Assembly: GCA_040902855.1 (NCBI GenBank)
Contig: JBBDWN010000162.1
Location: 1 to 13,146, forward strand
Length of the DNA: 13,146 bases
Direction of reading: 5' to 3'
Source: DATHWB01 sp040902855
GTDB taxonomy: Bacteria; Actinomycetota; Acidimicrobiia; Spongiisociales; ZC4RG35
In this document: in pieces, positions 7,943 to 13,146 of the stretch
Numbering within the stretch: position 1 is the first letter of the stretch
How the letters are laid out: each line of letters opens with the position of its first letter
The notes under the pieces: model-generated
Database searches by the model: none
What the model was told of the DNA's origin: nothing
What the model saw: only the letters and a program-made list of their open reading frames with translations
Program-made: the position numbers and the translations under genes

Positions 7943-7948
7943 AGGGTA
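7943..7948 (-). promoter_or_regulatory. putative -10 element of the cyclo-ligase gene
   Basis: TACCCT on the minus strand ends 4 nt before GTG 7938 and 7 nt before ATG 7935. No Shine-Dalgarno is present. It fits a leaderless transcript starting at ATG 7935. It forms the left half of a compact divergent promoter with 7973-7978. Confidence 0.35.
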
Positions 7949-7972
7949 TCGGCCCGGGCAGCGTGGGATCGG

Positions 7973-7978
7973 TAGCCT
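7973..7978 (+). promoter_or_regulatory. putative -10 element of plsC
   Basis: TAGCCT ends 9 nt before GTG 7988, so transcription would begin at or within a few nt of the start codon. An AGGAG (7982-7986) is present but sits only 1 nt from GTG, too close to work as a Shine-Dalgarno. Confidence 0.35.
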
Positions 7979-7987
7979 GGCAGGAGC

Positions 7988-8719
7988 GTGTTCTCCTACA
8001 TCAGGGACATCCCCCGCACCTTGTTCTTCGCCTTCACAGCCGCCTACACGACGCTGTTCGCGGGCCTGCTCGCCTGGTTTCTCGCCGCCCGCAACCCGAC
8101 CGACCCTCGGATCGAGAGAACCATCCAATGGTGGGCGGCACGCTGGCTGAGAGCGGCCCGGTGCACCCTCGAAGTACGCGGGGCCGACCAAGTCGACACG
8201 AGCCGGTCCTACGTCGTCGTTGCCAATCACGTCTCCAATCTCGACGTCGTGGCCTGCTTCGCCTCCATCCCGCTGCCGATCCGGTATCTGGCGAAGAAGG
8301 AGTTGTTCAATATCCCGGTTCTCGCCCAGGCGATGCGGGCGGTCGGAATCATCGAAGTGGACAGGAGCGGCCGGGCGGCGGCGATCGCTTCGGTGAATCG
8401 GCAGTCACAACCGGTCATCGAACGCGGCCACTCGCTCATCATCTATCCGGAGGGGACCCGGAGCTACCACGGCGAACTGCAGCCTTTCAAGAAGGGGGCG
8501 TTCGCCATGGCGGTGGCGGCGAGGATGCCGATCTTGCCGGTGGCGATCAATGGGACATGGGAAGCGTGGAAACCGCACAGCCCGTGGATCCGGGGGAACA
8601 GTCACATCACAGTGACCATCCACGAACCGATCGAAACCGAAGGTCTCTCCCCCGCCGAACTCGATGACCTCCGCCTCCGCACCCACACCCTCATCGCCCA
8701 GACCCTTTCGGCTTTTTAG
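7988..8719 (+). CDS. plsC: 1-acyl-sn-glycerol-3-phosphate acyltransferase (PlsC family)
   Basis: Membrane-associated enzyme that acylates lysophosphatidic acid to phosphatidic acid, the precursor of phospholipids; relatives act on other acyl acceptors. The protein is 243 aa. A hydrophobic N-terminal segment (about 10-33) would anchor it to the membrane. Catalytic motif I is NHVSNLD (HX4D, His81 and Asp86). The acceptor-phosphate motif is YPEGTRS (153-159; family FPEGTR), and KKGAFAMA and LPVAINGTWEAW follow as motifs III-IV. The start is GTG 7988, the only plausible one before the hydrophobic segment. The stop TAG (8717-8719) lies inside the left arm of the inverted-repeat element, so the last two or three residues may have been supplied by it. 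Confidence 0.92.
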   Translation: MFSYIRDIPRTLFFAFTAAYTTLFAGLLAWFLAARNPTDPRIERTIQWWAARWLRAARCTLEVRGADQVDTSRSYVVVANHVSNLDVVACFASIPLPIRYLAKKELFNIPVLAQAMRAVGIIEVDRSGRAAAIASVNRQSQPVIERGHSLIIYPEGTRSYHGELQPFKKGAFAMAVAARMPILPVAINGTWEAWKPHSPWIRGNSHITVTIHEPIETEGLSPAELDDLRLRTHTLIAQTLSAF

Positions 8720-8867
8720 CGGGGCAGCGGTTGAAAAACAGACCGCGACGCAGACCAGAAGAGATCGGTGACGCATCATTGAGGTTTTCTGATGCATCAA
8801 GCGGCGATCATCAAACCGTTCTGCTCTGCGTAACGGTTCAATAATGTACCTCTGCCCCGCTAAAAGC
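8711..8867. repeat. miniature element with terminal inverted repeats between convergent genes
   Basis: Perfect 14-bp inverted termini TTTTAGCGGGGCAG occur at 8714-8727 and, inverted, at 8852-8865. Each is followed after exactly 20 nt by a second matching block, ACGCAGACCAGAA (8748-8760) against ACGCAGAGCAGAA (inverted, 8819-8831). From GGGG inwards the two 40-nt arms match at 28 positions. The outer match extends to GCTTTT(T)AGC with a 1-nt indel. The interior holds a 7-bp hairpin (AACCGTT 8814-8820 / AACGGTT 8832-8838) and the palindrome TGATGCATCA (8790-8799), with no open frame. It carries the plsC stop codon and reaches within 3 bp of the imuB stop. It resembles a MITE; GGGG-starting arms of about 40 bp recall Tn3-family termini, but no direct target duplication was found. 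It may double as a bidirectional transcript end. Confidence 0.6.
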
Positions 8868-8870
8868 GGA

Positions 8871-10343
8871 TCAGTCGTAGACGCCGGCGAGGTAGGTGGT
8901 GGTGGAGCGGACCAGAATCAGGAAGGCGCCGGCGGACGTCACCAACTGGTAACGCTCGATCGGCGGCTCGCCCCTCCACCACGACCCTGTCAGCCGCCAC
9001 GGGCCGGCCCAGGTCAGCACCGGCTCCCACCGCGTCCCCAGCCGAATCCGAACCGGCATTCCGTCGTCCCACTCCACCTCCACCGGCAGCGGCTCGGGCG
9101 GCACCAACGCCGGGGTCGGAGTCGGAGTCGCCCCCGGCCACGGTGCCGCCTCATCCCGCGACCGCACGACCTGTTCCTGCCAGCGAAACCACGCCACCCG
9201 CTCGCTCGGCATTCGCCCGCCCTGAGCCTCCGCCTCCAAGACCGCGTCAGGCCCCACCAGGGTCTGAACCCGCGCCAGCGCCCGCTCCGCCTCCACCCGC
9301 GCCACCTCGTCGGTGAAGAACCCCAGCTGGCGACCATCCCCCGACAAGTCGGACGGATCCAACCGAAGACGGACGATCCCACCGCCCGATCGCCTGCCCT
9401 CGTCCACCCACGCCTGGCACTGCCACCTCACCCGGTCCGCCAGCGCCTCATCGGTGAACGGGTCGGACGAACGCCAGACCCGAGACCGCACCTCACCGTC
9501 GTCGAGTTCGGCCTCGATCACGATCCGATGAGGGGCGATTCCCTCCCGGCGCAGTCCTGCAATCAGCTTCACCGCCAACCCGCGGGCAGCAAACGCAATC
9601 TGATCTGTGAGCTCCAGCGGCTCTTCGAACCGGGATTCGACCGCCAACTCGGGCGGGATACGACGCGGGTCGACGATTCGATCCTCGCCATGGGACAGCC
9701 GATGTGCAGTCAACCCGACATCCCCGAACCGGGAGGCGATGGCATCTCGCGGCAGATCCGCCAACGCCCCCAGCGTGGTGACACCCAGCCAGCGGAACGT
9801 GGAAACCAGGTCGTCGTGGTCGATTGCCGAAATATCGAGGGATGCCAGGAACGACCGGGTGTCGGCGATCACCAACGGCGAACTCGTCGCCACCCGCGCC
9901 GCCCAGGTGGCCGCGAACGGACCGTCCGCCAGTCCGATCCGTGCTTCCACCACCGCGGCATTCAGCTTGCCCGAAAGGATTTCGACCACGGACTCCTCGT
10001 CCCCGTAATAGCGGACCGCCCCGCTGACAGGGACCAACGCCAGACCGGGTTCCACCACCTCGACCCGAGGCACGATCTCCTCGATCATCCGCACGACCGG
10101 TTCGAACCGCCGCCACTCTTCGTCGAGATCCCTGACGAGCACGGTCGCGGCAGGACACAACCCTTCGGCCTCTCTCCGCGGCATGCCCCTCGTCACACCC
10201 GCCGACAACGCCAACGGATCCGCAGCCACCACCCGCGTCACACCCAGGGCGCCGACAATGACGAACGGGCTATCCGAAGGCGCGTCTGGCCGCCCCAGCG
10301 GCCAGGTCGGACACCACACGCAGATCGTGCGTTCCGGCATCAT
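8871..10343 (-). CDS. imuB: ImuB, catalytically inactive Y-family polymerase homologue of the SOS mutasome
   Basis: Adaptor for damage-induced translesion synthesis: it links ImuA' and the error-prone polymerase DnaE2 to the beta clamp. The 490-aa length is typical. The start RTICVWCPTWPLGR corresponds to the Y-family DxD strand but has no catalytic Asp. The second acidic motif is also replaced (LALVPVSGAVRYYG, about 101-114). A polymerase-like palm/fingers and little-finger region (to about 330) is followed by QLGFF (339-343), which fits the clamp-binding consensus QLxLF. The C-terminal WWRGEPPIERYQLVTSAGAFLILVR is the usual ImuB ending. ATG 10343 and ATG 10340 both lie behind GAGG, the second with better spacing. 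The gene begins 74 bp inside imuA', implying translational coupling, and is expected to be under the LexA-box promoter at 10996-11024. No dnaE2 lies in the window. Confidence 0.92.
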   Translation of the reverse strand: MMPERTICVWCPTWPLGRPDAPSDSPFVIVGALGVTRVVAADPLALSAGVTRGMPRREAEGLCPAATVLVRDLDEEWRRFEPVVRMIEEIVPRVEVVEPGLALVPVSGAVRYYGDEESVVEILSGKLNAAVVEARIGLADGPFAATWAARVATSSPLVIADTRSFLASLDISAIDHDDLVSTFRWLGVTTLGALADLPRDAIASRFGDVGLTAHRLSHGEDRIVDPRRIPPELAVESRFEEPLELTDQIAFAARGLAVKLIAGLRREGIAPHRIVIEAELDDGEVRSRVWRSSDPFTDEALADRVRWQCQAWVDEGRRSGGGIVRLRLDPSDLSGDGRQLGFFTDEVARVEAERALARVQTLVGPDAVLEAEAQGGRMPSERVAWFRWQEQVVRSRDEAAPWPGATPTPTPALVPPEPLPVEVEWDDGMPVRIRLGTRWEPVLTWAGPWRLTGSWWRGEPPIERYQLVTSAGAFLILVRSTTTYLAGVYD

Positions 10344-10944
10344 CCACCTCGATCGTCCTCGTCATCCCTCCGACGCCCTTCCCCGACGCCTCCAGCACCA
10401 GATGCCTCCCCCGCAATCTGCCGTGCCCGCCATCCGGCCCCTCCCATCGCACCTCCCGTGCCCGCAGCCGCAGGAACCCGACTCCCGACGGCAAATCCCC
10501 TGCCAACGGACGAAAAACCACCCGCCCCTGACGTGCACGGATGAGTCCGGCGAGTCGACGGAGGTCCTGGTCCCGCACACCACGGGGAACCTCCGCATAC
10601 ATGGCGGGAACGCCTTCGACCAGCGCAGCAGCGACCCTCGGCCACAGGCCAGGATCCGGACAGCGAACGAAGATCGGAGACTCCACACCGGTCTCCCATG
10701 CCGCTCGCGGCGACGCCCAGCCACGTACGTCGAGGATCACGACCGGGGCGGTGCGGGACGGCACGGCCAACATCCGATAGCCGAGACGGGTCAAACCGAA
10801 CCCGGCATGGCCGGTCAGCTCGACCGGCCTGCCGGGTTGGAGCAGGAACAGATCCGACTCAGGCTGGTGGAAACGCGTCCGCAGATCCCATCGATCAGGG
10901 ATCGATCGGGGAGATGACTCCACCACCGCCGCGTTCGCCAACAC
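10270..10944 (-). CDS. imuA: ImuA' (RecA-like mutasome accessory protein)
   Basis: Actinobacterial partner of ImuB in SOS mutagenesis, about 225 aa with a truncated RecA-like fold. The core GRPVELTGHAGFGLTRLGYRML occupies the Walker A position (about 38-59), but the essential Lys reads Leu51 (GHAGFGLT), so ATP hydrolysis by the canonical mechanism is unlikely. APVVILDVRGWASP (66-79) holds a Walker-B-like strand ending at Asp72. Identification rests on this fold plus its place directly upstream of imuB and behind a LexA box. The start is GTG 10944, or TTG 10941 one codon in; AGGAG precedes them by 3 and 6 nt, so TTG is the better-spaced choice. The C-terminal codons overlap imuB by 74 bp in another frame. 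Confidence 0.85.
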   Translation of the reverse strand: MLANAAVVESSPRSIPDRWDLRTRFHQPESDLFLLQPGRPVELTGHAGFGLTRLGYRMLAVPSRTAPVVILDVRGWASPRAAWETGVESPIFVRCPDPGLWPRVAAALVEGVPAMYAEVPRGVRDQDLRRLAGLIRARQGRVVFRPLAGDLPSGVGFLRLRAREVRWEGPDGGHGRLRGRHLVLEASGKGVGGMTRTIEVDDAGTHDLRVVSDLAAGAARRAFG

Positions 10945-10995
10945 CCACTCCTGACGACCTGAATCCGGACTCCGGACAGCGCATCCGGATCGGCC

Positions 10996-11024
10996 ACCGT
11001 ATCGAACAAACGTTCGATACGCAA
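10996..11024 (-). promoter_or_regulatory. imuA'-imuB promoter
   Basis: Reading on the minus strand, -35 TTGCGT (11019-11024) and -10 TACGGT (10996-11001) are separated by exactly 17 nt. Transcription should start near 10989, leaving a leader of about 45 nt before the imuA' start, with an AGGAG. The spacer is almost entirely a LexA operator, so repressor and RNA polymerase would exclude each other. Confidence 0.7.
10999..11020. promoter_or_regulatory. LexA binding site (SOS box)
   Basis: The core TCGAAC (11002-11007), AAAC, GTTCGA (11012-11017) matches the mycobacterial/actinobacterial LexA consensus TCGAAC-N4-GTTCGA at every defined base. The palindrome extends to 9-bp perfect arms, GTATCGAAC (10999-11007) and GTTCGATAC (11012-11020). 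It overlaps the -10 edge and fills the spacer of the imuA' promoter. Induction on RecA-stimulated LexA cleavage is expected. Confidence 0.9.
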
Positions 11025-11052
11025 GGGAACGACAGGAGAAGGACGAGTGGGG

Positions 11053-11676
11053 TCAAACACCCGCCATCGAGTGCTCGGCCATCGCCGGCTTCTCGATCGT
11101 GAGCACCAGGCTGGCGATCGCGATCCAGAGCCCAAGCACCAACACTCCGACCCATGGGGTAAGCGACGACAGAGCGACGACGCCGGCGCTATACCCGAGA
11201 GTCTTCGGCAACGCCCCTGCCTCCATCGTGGCGATCACCGCCATCGCCCCCACGGCGAAGATCGCCGGAGTGAACAGCGTTGTACTGCTCCACGAGAAGA
11301 CGACGATGAACCTGGCGATGCTTTCGGCTCCAGGAATGCCTTGCAGTGTCGACGCCATCTGCCCCACCCCTCCGATGAGCATCATGGCCACGCCAAGCAA
11401 CACCGTTCCGAGGAGGAAGGTCGAGCCGACCCAGCTGGGGAGACCGTGACGCCGGAAACGGTCGGCGACGTATCCGCCGAAGACCACGAGGAACGGGATC
11501 GCGAACATCGCAAACACCGCAGCGCCATCGGCGTCGGATCCTGCCTCGATCAAGTCACGGAGAACGACCGAATCCGGGTCCTCCGGCCACGATGTGGGAC
11601 CTGAGAACACCGAGAACGACCACACCAGCAGTCCAATCGCGATCAGACCGCTGACCGCACCAAACCTCTGCAACAT
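11053..11676 (-). CDS. small polytopic membrane protein of unknown function
   Basis: I do not recognise a family with confidence. The 207-aa protein has about six hydrophobic segments, near 5-26, 52-70, 82-107, 122-148, 158-175 and 172-192, with short polar loops and a basic loop (DRFRRHG) after the second. The overall look is of the DUF4386-type or similar small integral membrane proteins, but no diagnostic motif was seen. ATG 11676 has the strongest Shine-Dalgarno in the window, AAGGAGG at 11684-11690 with 7-nt spacing, but that sequence is locked in a perfect 14-bp hairpin. It lies 60 bp downstream of the DUF4349 lipoprotein gene on the same strand and probably shares its transcript. Downstream, imuA' has its own SOS promoter. 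Confidence 0.8.
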   Translation of the reverse strand: MLQRFGAVSGLIAIGLLVWSFSVFSGPTSWPEDPDSVVLRDLIEAGSDADGAAVFAMFAIPFLVVFGGYVADRFRRHGLPSWVGSTFLLGTVLLGVAMMLIGGVGQMASTLQGIPGAESIARFIVVFSWSSTTLFTPAIFAVGAMAVIATMEAGALPKTLGYSAGVVALSSLTPWVGVLVLGLWIAIASLVLTIEKPAMAEHSMAGV

Positions 11677-11680
11677 GTCT

Positions 11681-11716
11681 GTACCTCCTTCTCGACTACA
11701 GACGAGAAGGAGGTAC
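11681..11716 (-). promoter_or_regulatory. perfect hairpin sequestering the Shine-Dalgarno of the membrane protein gene
   Basis: Arms GTACCTCCTTCTCG (11681-11694) and CGAGAAGGAGGTAC (11703-11716) are exact inverse complements: 14 bp with an 8-nt loop. On the minus-strand mRNA the 3' arm contains AAGGAGGU, 7 nt before AUG 11676. The 5' arm contains ACCUCCUU, copying the 16S rRNA anti-Shine-Dalgarno. No U-tract follows, so it is a poor terminator. It begins 20 nt after the upstream lipoprotein stop codon. Translation should be low unless the hairpin is opened by temperature, a ligand, a protein or a ribosome. Confidence 0.7.
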
Positions 11717-11736
11717 CGATCGGGTGACGCGCGGTC

Positions 11737-13113
11737 TCAGTCTTCTGAGGTGCCGACTGAGGCTGTCGTCTCCTCGGACTCGGGCTCCGGCTCGACAGGC
11801 GTGTCGCCCGTCCGCGAGCCGCGTCGGAACAGCCACCAGATGCCCAACGGGATCCAGAAGAACGGAATCACCGCCGCCACGAGGTAGACGATCATCCGGA
11901 CGAGCATGACGAGCAACTCGAAGCTGCGCTCCAGACCATCCCCGAAACCGGGCACACCTCCAGGATCCACGGCCGCAATCGACATGGTCGACGTACTGGC
12001 AACCGAGCGTCCCTCACGGACATTGCCCTCCTCGTCGACCGGCAGAGCAGTCACATTCGTCTGGGTGCGCCAACTCCGGTCGGCGGTGATATGCGTTGCC
12101 ATGACGATCGACTCGCCAGGCTCGAGCACCTGATCCATATCACCGAACACGGGAATCAGATCCCCCTCGGCCACATCGATCACGGGGTCGCGGAGCGTGA
12201 AGCCGGTGAGATCGGTATCCCCGACGTTGAAGATCTCGAAACAGACAGTGACATCCGTGCCCTGATCGACAGTGAGATCGCTGCGACCGGGACAAGAGAG
12301 ACCGTCGTCGTCGGTGCCGGAATAGGCGGTCACGTCCACGCGCACGGCCGGGCGCACGGAATTCTCGCTGATCGTCAGTGTGATCGTGGCGAGAGAGATG
12401 GCGTCTTCGAGAGTCCGCAGCTGACCGCGCAGTGTCTCGAGCTGGGTCTCGCGCTGCAGGAGTTGATTCTCGAGATCAGCGATCGCGTCGATGTCCGTCG
12501 CCCCTTTTAGGAAGCCGCGCAGGCGTTCCACACTTGCTTCCGCCGTTGTGATCCGGCTCTGGATGTCGACGACACGTTCGGTCACGTCATCGGCGGACAC
12601 GTTCTGACTGCGGAGCTCGCCGATGGACCCGAGGCGATCGAGCGCCTCCTGGAAGTCATCGGGGAACACCTTGAAGACGAGGGTGCTGCGTGGTTCCGGA
12701 TCACCGGTCGTCTGCTGGCCGAAGAGGAATCCGCCGAGCGACTGGATGCGTTGGGTGGCTTCCGTGGAAGCGGCGGCCACGTCATCCACTGCGACAGTCA
12801 TGGTCGCCGTGAAGATGATGTCGCGTCCGAGATCGGCCGCGGTCTGAACAAGCGGTGGAGCCACGCCTCCCGAGCCGAGAGTGTCACCGGTGTCCGAGTC
12901 CGTCGCTTCACTCTGCGAGGATTCGGTTGCCGCCTCTCTGGAGCCGTCATCGGCCGCCATGGTCGCCACCGTCTCATCGGTGGAAGAGAATTCTTCGGAG
13001 GCGTCGTCGAACCCTCCGGAATCGCTGCTATCGCCGCCACTACAGGCGGCCAGAATCATTGCAAGCACCACCAACCAGGCGAGCAGGCGTGCAGTGGATC
13101 GGAGGGTCGTCAT
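11737..13113 (-). CDS. DUF4349 lipoprotein with inserted beta domain and C-terminal membrane helix
   Basis: A predicted envelope protein of 458 aa; the function of the DUF4349 family is not established. Numbering starts at ATG 13113, which has GAGAGG 7 nt upstream; GTG 13128 would add five residues. A signal peptide ends in the lipobox LAAC (Cys24). An acidic Ser/Asp-rich linker follows (about 25-85). The DUF4349 core (about 95-253) includes RTILVFKVFPDDF-like strands (STLVFKVFPDDFQEAL) and a coiled coil of about 185-242 with heptad-like leucines (DLENQLLQRETQLETLRGQL). A beta-rich segment of about 130 residues (255-385) with two Cys (274 and 291) resembles a DUF11/CARDB-type domain and is not part of the usual short DUF4349 protein. 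One membrane helix (about 399-430) and a charged tail ending in Glu-rich repeats complete it. It probably forms a transcript with the membrane protein gene downstream. Confidence 0.85.
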   Translation of the reverse strand: MTTLRSTARLLAWLVVLAMILAACSGGDSSDSGGFDDASEEFSSTDETVATMAADDGSREAATESSQSEATDSDTGDTLGSGGVAPPLVQTAADLGRDIIFTATMTVAVDDVAAASTEATQRIQSLGGFLFGQQTTGDPEPRSTLVFKVFPDDFQEALDRLGSIGELRSQNVSADDVTERVVDIQSRITTAEASVERLRGFLKGATDIDAIADLENQLLQRETQLETLRGQLRTLEDAISLATITLTISENSVRPAVRVDVTAYSGTDDDGLSCPGRSDLTVDQGTDVTVCFEIFNVGDTDLTGFTLRDPVIDVAEGDLIPVFGDMDQVLEPGESIVMATHITADRSWRTQTNVTALPVDEEGNVREGRSVASTSTMSIAAVDPGGVPGFGDGLERSFELLVMLVRMIVYLVAAVIPFFWIPLGIWWLFRRGSRTGDTPVEPEPESEETTASVGTSED

Positions 13114-13146
13114 GGTCGGTCCTCTCACTCGACAGAGTTGAGACGC

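Noticed and set aside
8706..8872. 5-bp target-site duplication flanking the inverted-repeat element
   Set aside because: Bases beyond GGGG (TTAGC on the left, GCTAA on the right) are inverted, not direct, repeats. The next flanks (TTTCG and GGATC) do not match.
8844..10544. A 566-codon plus-strand open frame opposite imuB
   Set aside because: It is a Pro/Arg/His-rich antisense shadow of a high-GC gene. The opposite strand has clear ImuB and ImuA' motifs, and this frame shows none.
11707..11909. A plus-strand start (GTG 11724) behind a perfect AAGGAGG at 11707-11713
   Set aside because: The Shine-Dalgarno is only the mirror of the minus-strand hairpin. The 61-codon frame is Arg/Ser-rich and antisense to the DUF4349 protein C terminus.

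Overview
The window reads as chromosomal DNA from a high-GC Gram-positive bacterium, most likely an actinobacterium and possibly a member of Acidimicrobiia. The pointers are a mycobacterial-type LexA box (TCGAAC-N4-GTTCGA), an actinobacterial ImuA'-ImuB pair, a fused isobutyryl-CoA mutase, GTG starts, and several genes whose start codon follows a TAnnnT -10 element by only 6-9 nt, as in leaderless transcripts. The class assignment is inference; the phylum is fairly well supported. No tRNA, rRNA, CRISPR array, integrase or transposase was seen.

Layout. 1-177 is a G/C-tract-rich non-coding block of nested inverted repeats behind icmF. 178-3477 (-) is IcmF, a three-part adenosylcobalamin enzyme (B12 domain, G-protein chaperone, mutase). 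Upstream of it on the same strand, 3583-5115 (-) is a soluble hybrid histidine kinase with one degenerate and one intact receiver domain. Divergent from the kinase, 5265-6617 (+) is a trypsin-like protease lipoprotein and 6614-7351 (+) an SGNH hydrolase, coupled by an ATGA overlap. Then come 5-formyltetrahydrofolate cyclo-ligase (7399-7935, -) and, divergent from it across about 50 bp, the acyltransferase PlsC (7988-8719, +).

A roughly 150-bp element with terminal inverted repeats fills the space between convergent plsC and imuB. The right side is all on the minus strand: a DUF4349 lipoprotein (11737-13113), a small polytopic membrane protein (11053-11676) whose Shine-Dalgarno lies inside a perfect 14-bp hairpin, and the SOS mutasome accessory genes imuA' (10270-10944) and imuB (8871-10343). 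A LexA operator sits exactly in the spacer of the imuA' promoter.

Functionally the window is a patchwork: acyl-CoA carbon rearrangement (icmF), signalling (kinase), envelope proteins (protease, SGNH hydrolase, DUF4349 protein, membrane protein), phospholipid and folate metabolism, and damage-inducible translesion synthesis. I found no convincing new multi-gene defence or mobile system. The least expected signals are regulatory or structural: the sequestered ribosome binding site, the inverted-repeat element, the promoter-embedded SOS box and the leaderless-type promoters.
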